A DNA stretch of 12,524 nt from assembly GCA_043744215.1 (NCBI GenBank), contig JAYTVC010000080.1, positions 1 through 12,524 on the forward strand. Reading direction: 5' to 3'. Below the pieces are notes generated by a model. The model did no database searches. It saw only the letters and a list, made by a program, of their open reading frames with translations, and was not told the DNA's origin. Made by a program: the position numbers and the translations under genes. The DNA comes from JBEEJL01 sp043744215 (GTDB taxonomy: Bacteria > Pseudomonadota > Gammaproteobacteria > Burkholderiales > JBEEJL01). Below, in pieces: positions 1 to 6,311 of this stretch. Positions within the stretch are counted from its first letter, which is position 1. Each line of letters begins with the position of its first letter.

Positions 1-31
1 GAATAATTGATGCTTTAGCAAGCAAAGCGTA

Positions 32-47
32 GGCACGCGAGCGTGCC
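32..47. repeat. Short palindrome, GGCACGC stem
   Basis: GGCACGC at 32-38 and GCGTGCC at 41-47 form a perfect 7-bp inverted repeat around two bases. It reads as a short relative of the palindromes at 61-91 and 12072-12100, which share the GTAGG opening and an AGCGT centre. Confidence 0.55.
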
Positions 48-60
48 CACGCCCAGCCCG

Positions 61-91
61 CGTAGGGCGGATTAACGAAGCGTAATCCGCC
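61..91. repeat. Dispersed palindromic repeat, GGCGGATTA type
   Basis: GGCGGATTA (66-74) and TAATCCGCC (83-91) are perfect 9-bp arms around ACGAAGCG. A diverged copy in the same orientation lies at 2094-2123 on the other side of the toxin/immunity genes. It lies immediately upstream of where RHS homology becomes visible (about 213), so it may mark the edge of the island. Confidence 0.75.
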
Positions 92-152
92 GCAATAAAA
101 AGTGAATAAGCTGATCAAATATTTTTCTCAACCAACTCCGGCTCATTGACCA

Positions 153-1019
153 TTGCCTTGCCTATTCCACACTAGCCCGCACAAACAACGTGGCTTTTTC
201 ACCCTCGGCAAACTCACGCGCTACCAGATCAACGGCTTAGGCCAGCGCGTGGCCAAGCTCAAAGACAACGGCCAGCTCGTCCCGCCACCGCCACCACCAC
301 CACCCACCCCACAAGGCCAACCGTGTGATGTGAATGGCGACGGCCGCATCAACAGAGCCGACATCGCCAGCTTAAGATCGATACTCGCAGGCAACAAAGC
401 GACCACCTATGGCGCGGACTGCAATGGCGACGGCGTTGTGAATACGCAAGACCTCATCGACCTGCAAGAGATGCTCGGCGTCACCAGGCCGATCAAGGGA
501 AAAATCTTCAACCTCAGCCTCAACCAAGCCCTGGCAGTGGACATCCAGCCATTGCCCGACTTCATCACCATCACCGACCCGGCCAGCAGCAACGTAACGG
601 TGACCCTCGTCGCCGTTACCGGCATCCTCAACCAGATCAAACTCCTCCAAGGCGTCGCCGACCCGAACACCGTCTTCACCTACAGCGACGGCAAGCAAGA
701 GGGCGAATACGACGCCAAAGGCAATCTCGTTCAAGAAACCTTCTGGCTCGACGACCTGCCGGTCGCCATCGTACAGAGCAAGAACCAAGTGCTCTACAGC
801 ATCGACGCCGACCACCTCAACACCCCGAGGCAAGTAAGACGCAGCGGGCAGGATTGTGTGGCAGTGGGACAGCGGCAACTTCGGCCGCAACCTGCCACAA
901 GTGACGGCGACCAGCAACGTGGTGAACCAAGCCAACCAGATCACCATGAACTTAAGATTCCCGGGGCAATACTACGACCAGGAAACCAATCTGCATTACA
1001 ATTATTTCAGAACTTATAA
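153..1019 (+). pseudogene. RHS/YD-repeat protein, 5' part of frameshifted gene with dockerin-like insert
   Basis: This frame carries RHS core sequence from about 213 (TRYQINGLGQRVAK), then a run of eight prolines (282-305), a dockerin-like module (327-479), a linker-like segment, and RHS core again (DAKGNLVQETFWLDDLPVA, DADHLNTPRQV). After QV at 834-836 the frame loses RHS similarity. The expected continuation DAAGRIVWQWD is encoded exactly in another frame from 838, so about two bases are missing (or one is extra) at 837. The residues after 837 to the stop at 1019 are therefore out of frame. The 5' end is also incomplete: no N-terminal secretion or PAAR-like region and few repeats precede it, and the only start is a TTG with no evident ribosome site. 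It is most simply a decayed RHS gene; a base-calling error at 837 is the alternative explanation for the split. Confidence 0.8.
327..479 (+). other. Dockerin-like double calcium-loop module inside the RHS frame
   Basis: Residues about 58-109 of the 153 frame contain two copies of a calcium-loop pattern: DVNGDGRINRADIASLRSIL and, after a spacer, DCNGDGVVNTQDLIDLQEML. The D-x-N-x-D-G-x-(I/V)-N-x-x-D arrangement followed by a helix rich in L/I is that of type I dockerin repeats. A proline-rich linker precedes it. In known systems dockerins bind cohesins; no cohesin is visible in this window, so the partner is unknown. A generic EF-hand-like stabilising insert is the alternative. Confidence 0.8.
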
Positions 1020-1593
1020 CCCAGCGACGGGGCGATACTTGGAGAGTGATCCGATTGGGTTGCAGGGCGGGGTTAATACTTATGCATATGTGGGATCAAA
1101 TCCAATTAAATCTATCGACCCGTCAGGTCTGTTCGAAATTGTTTTCCCACCCGGATATGAACCGACTACCTTTAGTGACGCGGTTGCACGCGCAAAAAAG
1201 GAAGCGAAGTACCGGCAAATGTTAAATTCATTGGCAGACACTTTTCAGCAAAAAATAAATCGGAAATGCGTGAAGGATAAGGCACGCCTTCAGGACATTT
1301 TCGACAATTGGCGTGTATATGTCGATCCAAATATTGATAACGTAATGAAAAGAAAGCGTGATTTTTATGCAAAAACTGAATACGGAACCCAAATAACAAA
1401 ATTTTATTTTGGTTTTTTCTATCAAGGAATCGATGAACCTGGAGCAGATTTTGTTTTTGCACACGAGTTCAGACATTTAATGTCAGAAAATCGGGCATTG
1501 ACCAGATCGGGTTATGGGATTCATTCTTCGCGCGATAGCGCTATTGAGGATGATGCCGATACTTTTGCTAAACAGTGCGGCTGTGAGGACTAA
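856..1593 (+). CDS. RHS core end with C-terminal HExxH metallopeptidase-like toxin tip
   Basis: The open frame starts at a GTG (856) just after the frameshift at 837, so it is really the 3' part of the RHS gene. Residues 1-92 are typical RHS core (VWQWDS, LRFPGQYYDQETNLHYNYFR, ESDPIGLQGGVNTYAYVGSNP) ending in IDPSGL, the usual boundary between conserved core and variable tip. The 153-residue tip has lower GC than the core. It contains HEFRH at residues 203-207, a match to the zincin HExxH motif, and downstream EDDAD (231-235), which could supply a third zinc ligand. Three cysteines (138, 241, 243) lie in the tip. The likely role is a secreted or surface-delivered proteolytic toxin, neutralised by the product of the gene two bases downstream. 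The fold and target are inferred from the motif only; I do not recognise the family by name. Confidence 0.75.
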   Translation: MWQWDSGNFGRNLPQVTATSNVVNQANQITMNLRFPGQYYDQETNLHYNYFRTYNPATGRYLESDPIGLQGGVNTYAYVGSNPIKSIDPSGLFEIVFPPGYEPTTFSDAVARAKKEAKYRQMLNSLADTFQQKINRKCVKDKARLQDIFDNWRVYVDPNIDNVMKRKRDFYAKTEYGTQITKFYFGFFYQGIDEPGADFVFAHEFRHLMSENRALTRSGYGIHSSRDSAIEDDADTFAKQCGCED

Positions 1594-1595
1594 AT

Positions 1596-2081
1596 ATGCG
1601 ATGCAACTTTTTTGGGTTCATTATTTTTTTAGTTCTCATCTGGTCAAAAGACGCGAATTCAGAGTCTTATGAATACACGACTTTAACCGGCCATATGGAG
1701 GGCGGCCTTTGGATCGATACCAATCCCGCAACGCCAGGCATTGGCGTTATTGATGTTGTCGAACCGGTAAGCTTTTGTAGGAAATCCGATCCTTATATTT
1801 GTTTTACCAGTGAGGTGTTAAATTTTGCCGTTCCAAGAGATATAAAAAATAAAAAGGCATGGGATTATGCCGGCCAGCATTACGAAGTTACCCGGTATTT
1901 TGAGAAAAAGCTGCTAGGCACGCTTAGTAGGGCATACCTTATTGAAAGTATGCAAAAGAATGTCACCGTCAAATTTCTTTATTCCGTTAAACGTGGATTA
2001 TTAGGGATAGAAGGAGCGTCAAGCGAAGGAAGGGCGCCAACGCTTATCAGCACTCAAAAAAAAGGATTCGGTGCGCGTTAA
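1596..2081 (+). CDS. Small secreted protein, candidate immunity partner of the RHS tip
   Basis: I do not recognise this 161-residue protein. It begins with a basic start and hydrophobic stretch (FFGFIIFLVLIW) followed by a polar segment with a plausible signal-peptidase site after ANS (about residue 22), so it is probably exported. The mature part has two cysteines 9 residues apart (FCRKSDPYIC) and is otherwise rich in charged and aromatic residues. Its ATG lies two bases after the stop of the RHS tip frame, and it is similarly AT-rich, so the two were probably acquired together and translated in a coupled way. RHS tips are normally followed by a cognate immunity gene, which is the basis for the call. 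An exported immunity protein would fit a toxin acting outside the cytoplasm. It could instead be an unrelated hypothetical protein. Confidence 0.65.
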   Translation: MRCNFFGFIIFLVLIWSKDANSESYEYTTLTGHMEGGLWIDTNPATPGIGVIDVVEPVSFCRKSDPYICFTSEVLNFAVPRDIKNKKAWDYAGQHYEVTRYFEKKLLGTLSRAYLIESMQKNVTVKFLYSVKRGLLGIEGASSEGRAPTLISTQKKGFGAR

Positions 2082-2093
2082 AAATTTAGCCTG

Positions 2094-2123
2094 CGTAGGC
2101 GGATGAGCGCAGCGTCACCCGCC
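2094..2123. repeat. Dispersed palindromic repeat, GGCGGATGA type
   Basis: GGCGGATGA (2098-2106) pairs with TCACCCGCC (2115-2123) with one mismatch, around GCGCAGCG. It is a diverged copy of the palindrome at 61-91 in the same orientation. It follows the candidate immunity gene by about ten bases and could also end its transcript. Confidence 0.7.
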
Positions 2124-2151
2124 AGGAAAAAATGAAAAAATTCAACCACTC

Positions 2152-2289
2152 AAGGGAAAAATCTTCAAGCTCACCCTCAACCAAGCCCTGGTAGTGGACA
2201 CCCAGCCACTGCCCAACTTCATCACCATCATCACCGACCCCAATGGCAGCAACGCCGTTGATCTCCTAGCCCGGCAGGCTTGTCCTTAA
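2152..2289 (+). pseudogene. Partial duplicate of the dockerin-downstream RHS segment
   Basis: Bases 2151-2256 repeat bases 494-600 of the RHS gene with scattered substitutions and a three-base ATC insertion. Translated, KGKIFKLTLNQALVVDTQPL corresponds to KGKIFNLSLNQALAVDIQPL upstream. The frame stays open to a TAA at 2287-2289, after which similarity is gone. No start codon in frame precedes it: the ATG at 2132 is in another frame. It is a remnant of a second RHS copy or of a recombination event that placed the toxin/immunity pair between the two copies. Confidence 0.75.
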
Positions 2290-2290
2290 T

Positions 2291-2311
2291 AATTTGTGTT
2301 ATCTACAAATT
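2291..2311. repeat. AT-rich hairpin AATTTGT/ACAAATT
   Basis: A perfect 7-bp inverted repeat with a 7-base loop lies between the RHS remnant and the end of metW, where transcripts from both sides converge. Its low GC makes it a weak terminator candidate at best. Confidence 0.35.
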
Positions 2312-2351
2312 GAAGGTGCAATGAGTAACTGATTTGTTTCAGGCAATCACT

Positions 2352-2945
2352 TTATTTGCCAACCGCCTCAAACCGATACACCGCCAACTGCCCGCGCAGA
2401 TTCGGCAGCACGTTGACTTGCTTACCCTCGCTCAACACCAAACGTTCTAACACGCGGATGCCGCATTTCACACACAGGTCTTCAAAATCCGCCAGCGTGC
2501 AGAGATGAATGTTCGGCGTATCAAACCACTGGTAGGGCAAATCGTCGGAGACGGGCATGCGGCCGCGCGCGATTTGCCAGCGATGATGCCAGTAACCGAA
2601 GTTGGGAAACGTCACGATGCCCTGTTTGCCCACGCGCACCATTTCGCGCAGCATGAGTTCGGTGTGGCGCACCGCTTGCAGCGTGAGCGAGAGAATGACG
2701 TAATCAAACGTTTGCGCTTCAAAACCGGCGAGACCGGTTTCGAGATTCATCTGGATGACGTTGACGTTGTTGCGCAAACACGCGAGCACGTTGGCGTCGT
2801 CGATCTCGACGCCGTAACCTGCCGCGTTGCGCTTTTCTGCGAGCAATTTTAATAAGGTGCCATCGCCGCAACCCAGATCGAGCACGCGCGATTGCGAGGG
2901 CACCCAATCGGCGATGGCGAGATAATCGGCTCTTAAATTATTCAT
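2352..2945 (-). CDS. metW: Methionine biosynthesis protein MetW (class I methyltransferase fold)
   Basis: The protein has the SAM-binding motif VLDLGCGDGTLL near its N-terminus and the MetW-typical stretches YDVILSL-like FDYVILSLTLQAV, TFPNFGYWHHRW, MPVSDDLPYQWFDTPNIHLC. MetW works with MetX in methionine synthesis and is thought to be needed for MetX acyltransferase activity in several proteobacteria. I chose the ATG at 2945 (197 residues), five bases after the metX stop. A TTG at 2954 would add three residues and overlap the metX stop. Neither start has a clear Shine-Dalgarno sequence; the AT-rich element at 2947-2961 takes that place. The gene is the last of the metX-metW unit and is certainly co-transcribed with metX given the spacing. 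Confidence 0.93.
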   Translation of the reverse strand: MNNLRADYLAIADWVPSQSRVLDLGCGDGTLLKLLAEKRNAAGYGVEIDDANVLACLRNNVNVIQMNLETGLAGFEAQTFDYVILSLTLQAVRHTELMLREMVRVGKQGIVTFPNFGYWHHRWQIARGRMPVSDDLPYQWFDTPNIHLCTLADFEDLCVKCGIRVLERLVLSEGKQVNVLPNLRGQLAVYRFEAVGK

Positions 2946-2946
2946 A

Positions 2947-2961
2947 ATAATCAAATAGTTA
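2947..2961. repeat. Copy of the AT-rich IHF-like element at the metX/metW junction
   Basis: The 15 bases ATAATCAAATAGTTA are identical to 6291-6305. The core AATCAAATAGTTA (2949-2961) matches the IHF consensus WATCAANNNNTTR. It overlaps the metX stop codon and ends beside the metW ATG, so coding constraint on the metX C-terminus may limit its extent. Confidence 0.5.
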
Positions 2962-4117
2962 CGCTATTTTCTAATGTGTGATGCGCGGCGTCTAGGTACG
3001 CACCCACCATGTTGTGATAGTGCGCATCGTTCATCAGGAAAGCATCGTGGCCATGGGGCGCGTCGATTTCGGCATAACTCACATTGCGTTTGTTATGTAG
3101 CAAGGCCTGCACAATTTCTTTGGAGCGCGCGGGCGAAAAACGCCAGTCGGATGTAAACGAGGCGACAAAAAAATCCGCCTTCACGTGCGCCAGCGCGGCG
3201 GCCAGATCGCCGTTGAATTCCAGCGCCGGATCAAAATAATCCAGCGCCTTGGTGATGCGCAAATAAGTATTGGCATCGAAATATTCCGCGAACTTGTCGC
3301 CCTGATAACGCAAATACGATTCCACTTCAAAATCCACATCGAAGCTGTAATTGAGTTTGCCGTTGCGCAATGCGCGACCGAATTTTTCCATCATCGCATC
3401 GTCGGACAAATAAGTGATGTGGCCAATCATGCGCGCGAGGCGCAAGCCGCGCTTGGGTATCACACCGTGGGCGTAATAATCGCCGCCATGAAAATCCGGG
3501 TCGGTGGTGATGGCCTGCCGCGCCACTTCGTTGAATGCGATGTTCTGCGCCGAGAGTTTCGGCGCAGCGGCGATGACCAACGCGTGGCTCACACGGTCGG
3601 GAAATTGAATCGTCCATTGCAATGCCTGCATACCGCCCAGGCTGCCGCCCATCACAGCGGCAAATTTTTTGATGCCGAGAAAATCCGCGAGACGTGCCTG
3701 CGCCGCTACCCAATCCTGCACCGTCACCACAGGAAAACTCGCGCCGTAGGGCTGGTTGGTTTTCGCGTTGATGCTCGCCGGCCCGGTAGAGCCGAAACAA
3801 CTACCGAGATTATTCACACCGATGACAAAAAATTTATTCGTATCGACAGGTTTGCCGGGTCCGATGATGTTGTCCCACCAGCCGATGTTTTTCGGATCGT
3901 CCGCGTACACGCCCGCGACGTGATGCGACGCGTTGAGTGCGTGGCAAACGAGAATCGCGTTCGATTTCGCGGCGTTCAACACGCCGTAGGTTTCGTAGGC
4001 GAGGTCGAAAGATTCCAGCATGCTGCTGCCTGCGAGCGCGAGCGGCTGCGCGAAGTGCGCACGCTGTGCCTGCACGACACCAACAGAAGAAGTAGTAGTG
4101 GTTAAATCATTCGCCAT
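2951..4117 (-). CDS. metX: Homoserine O-acyltransferase MetX
   Basis: MetX activates homoserine by O-acylation (acetyl or succinyl from CoA) in the first committed step of methionine synthesis. It is an alpha/beta hydrolase-fold enzyme. From the ATG at 4117 (388 residues, near the usual 370-390) the N-terminus SVGVVQAQRAHF aligns with the family. The nucleophile motif MGGSLGGMQALQW places the catalytic Ser at about residue 159, with the Asp in TSDWRFSP (about 324) and the His in GHDAFL (about 357). An upstream ATG at 4150 would add 11 residues, but its AAGG lies directly against the ATG and it falls inside a leader hairpin, so I prefer 4117, although no good ribosome site precedes that either. 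The adjacent metW suggests the succinyl-type system seen in other proteobacteria, but the acyl donor cannot be read from this sequence alone. Confidence 0.95.
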   Translation of the reverse strand: MANDLTTTTSSVGVVQAQRAHFAQPLALAGSSMLESFDLAYETYGVLNAAKSNAILVCHALNASHHVAGVYADDPKNIGWWDNIIGPGKPVDTNKFFVIGVNNLGSCFGSTGPASINAKTNQPYGASFPVVTVQDWVAAQARLADFLGIKKFAAVMGGSLGGMQALQWTIQFPDRVSHALVIAAAPKLSAQNIAFNEVARQAITTDPDFHGGDYYAHGVIPKRGLRLARMIGHITYLSDDAMMEKFGRALRNGKLNYSFDVDFEVESYLRYQGDKFAEYFDANTYLRITKALDYFDPALEFNGDLAAALAHVKADFFVASFTSDWRFSPARSKEIVQALLHNKRNVSYAEIDAPHGHDAFLMNDAHYHNMVGAYLDAAHHTLENSVTI

Positions 4118-4131
4118 AAAATTTACACAAC

Positions 4132-4196
4132 AAAAAACCCGATTGCTCATCCTTGAAATTAAAGGCGGCTAAATCGGGTTTCCCTCGCTTTAGCCG
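4132..4196 (-). promoter_or_regulatory. metX leader: overlapping hairpins, candidate attenuator or pseudoknot switch
   Basis: Read on the - strand, CGGCTAAA (4196-4189) pairs perfectly with TTTAGCCG (4173-4166), leaving a 15-base loop. The loop end and the start of the second arm, AAACCCGATT (4181-4172), pair perfectly with AATCGGGTTT (4144-4135), followed by more T. The second hairpin has the shape of an intrinsic terminator, with a smaller CCTT/AAGG hairpin (4165-4162, 4154-4151) inside its loop. The two 8- and 10-bp stems share bases 4172-4173, and the loop of the first is the arm of the second, so they form either alternatives or an H-type pseudoknot. Location before metX suggests control by methionine or SAM, but the sequence does not match the SAM-II consensus as I know it. 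The second hairpin might simply terminate ptsI transcripts. Confidence 0.5.
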
Positions 4197-4198
4197 TA

Positions 4199-4228
4199 TT
4201 TATAATGCGCCCGCAAGCTGAAACTCAA
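4199..4228 (-). promoter_or_regulatory. Possible sigma-70 promoter for metX-metW
   Basis: On the - strand TTGAGT (4228-4223) and TATAAA (4204-4199) are separated by 18 bases. The expected start near 4192 would fall inside the first leader arm, removing part of that stem. This is a weakness either of the promoter call or of the leader model. Confidence 0.35.
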
Positions 4229-4286
4229 ATCGGCGCTGAAACTGATGGACGAACTCTACAGCGGGAAGGCGTAAAGCGCAACTGCC

Positions 4287-6011
4287 TCAAGCGTTCAATT
4301 TTTCCAGCAACGCCCGCTGTTTATCCGGGTCATCCGTATTCACAATGCGTTGCGCGAGAGCGGAAACATCGGCGAAGCTGGTTTTCAGCACGCGTTGTTT
4401 GACTGCCAGTAAATTGGCGGAGTGCATGGAGAATTCGCGCAGGCCAAGACCCAGCAACAAGCGGGTGAGATCGACTTCTCCCGCCATTTCGCCACAGACG
4501 GCGACAGGCACGCCGACTTTATTGGCGGTTTTGATCACATGGCTGATGAGTTGCAACACGGCGGGGTGCAGCGGGTCGTACAGGTGGGCGACGGCATCAT
4601 CGGCGCGGTCGATGGCGAGTGTGTATTGGATCAAATCATTGGTGCCGATGGAAAGAAAGTCCAATTTTTTGATGAATGCGCCGAGTGCGATGGCGGCGGC
4701 GGGGATTTCGATCATGCTGCCGATTTTGATGTTGCGGTCATAGGGAATTTTTTCGTCGTCGAGCTGTTGTTTGGCGATGTCGATCGCTTGCAGGGTCTGG
4801 TTGATTTCGGGCAGCGAGCTCAACATGGGGATCAGCAGGTTAATTTTGCCGTAGTGCGACGCGCGCAATATAGCGCGCAACTGCAAGTTGAACATGTGCG
4901 GTTCGGCGAGGCAATAGCGAATCGCGCGCAAACCGAGCGCGGGATTGATGGCCAATTGGGGTGCATTGTTGAGGCTTTTGTCCGCACCGATATCCAGCGT
5001 GCGTATCGTCACCTGTTTGCCGCGCATGGCCTCGGCCACTTTGCGATAACCTTCAAATTGCTCTTCTTCGTCGGGCAAGGTGTTGCGGCCGAGAAATAAA
5101 AATTCGCTGCGGAATAATCCGATGCCTGTTGCGCCGGCGTCTTTCGCCTGTTGCACGTCGTCGGGCAATTCGATATTGGCAAACAAATGAATGGTTTCGC
5201 CATCAAGGGTGACGGCCGGCGTAGATTTAATGCGCTGAAGTTTTTGTTTTTCCAGCGCGTATTGGTGCTGGCGCAATTTGTATTCGGCCAGCACGAGCTT
5301 GTCGGGATTGACGATCACCACGCCCTGCGTGCCGTCGATGATGAGCATTTCGCCTTCGCGGATAAATTCGCGCGCGTGATGCAGGGCCAACACCGAAGGA
5401 ATATTTAAACTGCGGGCAAGAATCGCCGTGTGTGAAGTCGCGCCGCCGAGGTCGGTAATGAAGGCGGCGAAGCTGTGTTCCTTAAACAAAATCACATCCG
5501 CTGGCGACAGATCCCGCGCGACCAGAATACTTTCGCCGTTATGCATGGGGTCTTGCGGCATTTCCACCGGCTGTCCCATCAGCGCCTTGAACACGCGCTC
5601 GACTACTTGCGTTACGTCGGCTTTGCGCTCGCGTAGATAACTGTCTTCAATTTCTTCAAACTGTTCGAGCAAGTCATCCATTTGCAATTTGAGTGCCCAC
5701 TCGGCGTTGCATTGCTGCTCGGCGATGAGTTTGCGCGGCGATGCAGACAGGGTCGTGTCGTTCAAAATCATCAAATGCAAATTGAGAAACGCGCCGAATT
5801 CAGCGGGCGCAGTGGCGGGCACATTGAGTTGCAGGCCTTCGAGCTCCGAGCGCACCACCTCCACCGCGCGGTTGAAGCGGGCGATTTCGGTGTCGATATA
5901 TTCCGGCGGCACGGAGTAGTGCGCCACTTCGAGCGAAGTATGCGAAATCAAATGGGCGTAACCGATGGCGATGCCGCCGGAAACGCCGATGCCGTGCATG
6001 GTAAAACTCAT
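4287..6011 (-). CDS. ptsI: PTS Enzyme I (phosphoenolpyruvate-protein phosphotransferase)
   Basis: Enzyme I takes phosphate from PEP and passes it to HPr. The 574-residue protein matches the family length. The N-terminal part carries the phospho-histidine motif GGATSHTAILAR (His194). The C-terminal PEP-binding barrel shows GIGLFRSEFLF (Arg301), TIRTLDIGADK (Arg337), MIEIPAAA, FLSIGTNDLIQYTLAIDR and AVCGEMAG (Cys506), each about five residues later than in the E. coli enzyme. No GAF domain precedes it, so it is the ptsI type, not ptsP. Its ATG overlaps the HPr stop as TAATG, and AAGGGG lies four bases upstream, so translation is coupled; a second ATG four codons on is possible. With only EIIA and HPr beside it and no EIIB/EIIC, the relay is probably regulatory rather than for sugar uptake. 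Confidence 0.95.
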   Translation of the reverse strand: MSFTMHGIGVSGGIAIGYAHLISHTSLEVAHYSVPPEYIDTEIARFNRAVEVVRSELEGLQLNVPATAPAEFGAFLNLHLMILNDTTLSASPRKLIAEQQCNAEWALKLQMDDLLEQFEEIEDSYLRERKADVTQVVERVFKALMGQPVEMPQDPMHNGESILVARDLSPADVILFKEHSFAAFITDLGGATSHTAILARSLNIPSVLALHHAREFIREGEMLIIDGTQGVVIVNPDKLVLAEYKLRQHQYALEKQKLQRIKSTPAVTLDGETIHLFANIELPDDVQQAKDAGATGIGLFRSEFLFLGRNTLPDEEEQFEGYRKVAEAMRGKQVTIRTLDIGADKSLNNAPQLAINPALGLRAIRYCLAEPHMFNLQLRAILRASHYGKINLLIPMLSSLPEINQTLQAIDIAKQQLDDEKIPYDRNIKIGSMIEIPAAAIALGAFIKKLDFLSIGTNDLIQYTLAIDRADDAVAHLYDPLHPAVLQLISHVIKTANKVGVPVAVCGEMAGEVDLTRLLLGLGLREFSMHSANLLAVKQRVLKTSFADVSALAQRIVNTDDPDKQRALLEKLNA

Positions 6012-6280
6012 TATTCCCCTTCGCCGAATTTGTCGTGGATTAGTTTTGTCATCGCATCGATTGCTGCTTGTTCATCATCGCCGTGGGTTTCGATTTCAAC
6101 TTTCGCACCTTTGCTGGCCGCCAGCATCATCACACCCATGATGCTTTTCGCGTTGACTTTGCGGCCATTGCGAATCAGATTCACATCGCATTTGAATTGC
6201 GCCGCCAGTTGCGTAAGCTTAGCCGAAGCGCGCGCATGCAAACCCAATTTGTTGACAATTTCAATTTCTTTTTTAAGCAT
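6011..6280 (-). CDS. ptsH: Phosphocarrier protein HPr
   Basis: HPr relays phosphate from Enzyme I His to EIIA proteins. With the ATG at 6280 it has 89 residues, the family norm. The active-site motif GLHARASAKL puts the phosphorylated His exactly at residue 15, and NAKSIMGVMML puts the regulatory Ser at residue 46, the site used by HPr kinase where that enzyme exists. The frame is open upstream to 6373, but those 31 codons overlap the EIIA gene and do not resemble HPr. The 28-base gap to the EIIA gene is almost entirely the AT-rich repeat at 6282-6311, and no Shine-Dalgarno sequence is seen. It ends in a TAATG overlap with ptsI. NPr, the nitrogen-PTS homologue, is an alternative name for this role. 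Confidence 0.95.
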   Translation of the reverse strand: MLKKEIEIVNKLGLHARASAKLTQLAAQFKCDVNLIRNGRKVNAKSIMGVMMLAASKGAKVEIETHGDDEQAAIDAMTKLIHDKFGEGE

Positions 6281-6281
6281 T

Positions 6282-6311
6282 TTATTGTTTATAATCAAAT
6301 AGTTATAATTA
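6282..6311. repeat. 30-bp AT-rich element with IHF-consensus core, before HPr
   Basis: These 30 bases match 8396-8425 at all but two positions. A 15-base part matches 2947-2961 exactly. The core AATCAAATAGTTA (6293-6305) fits WATCAANNNNTTR. On the - strand it fills the space between the EIIA stop and the HPr ATG, inside an operon, which is an unusual place for a classical IHF site. Confidence 0.6.

Noticed and set aside
2132..2160. ATG at 2132 as start of a small gene covering the RHS remnant
   Set aside because: It is not in the frame that carries RHS similarity.
3185..4105. Open frame of 306 codons on the + strand
   Set aside because: It lies antisense to metX, whose family motifs are unmistakable; the translation is low in recognisable structure.
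4132..4196. Known SAM-II riboswitch before metX
   Set aside because: A pseudoknot-like arrangement is present, but the conserved SAM-II bases as I know them are not; kept as an unassigned leader structure.
4206..4274. Short + strand frame ending KLKLKSALKLMDELYSGKA that looks like a protein C-terminus
   Set aside because: An in-frame TAA at 4203 leaves only about 22 codons, there is no start codon, and the stretch overlaps the likely metX promoter; a gene remnant cannot be shown.
4422..5099. Open frame of 225 codons on the + strand, rich in D, G and F
   Set aside because: Antisense shadow of ptsI; no motif and no start signal.
5682..6302. Open frame of 206 codons on the + strand
   Set aside because: Antisense to ptsI and HPr, both secure by active-site motifs.
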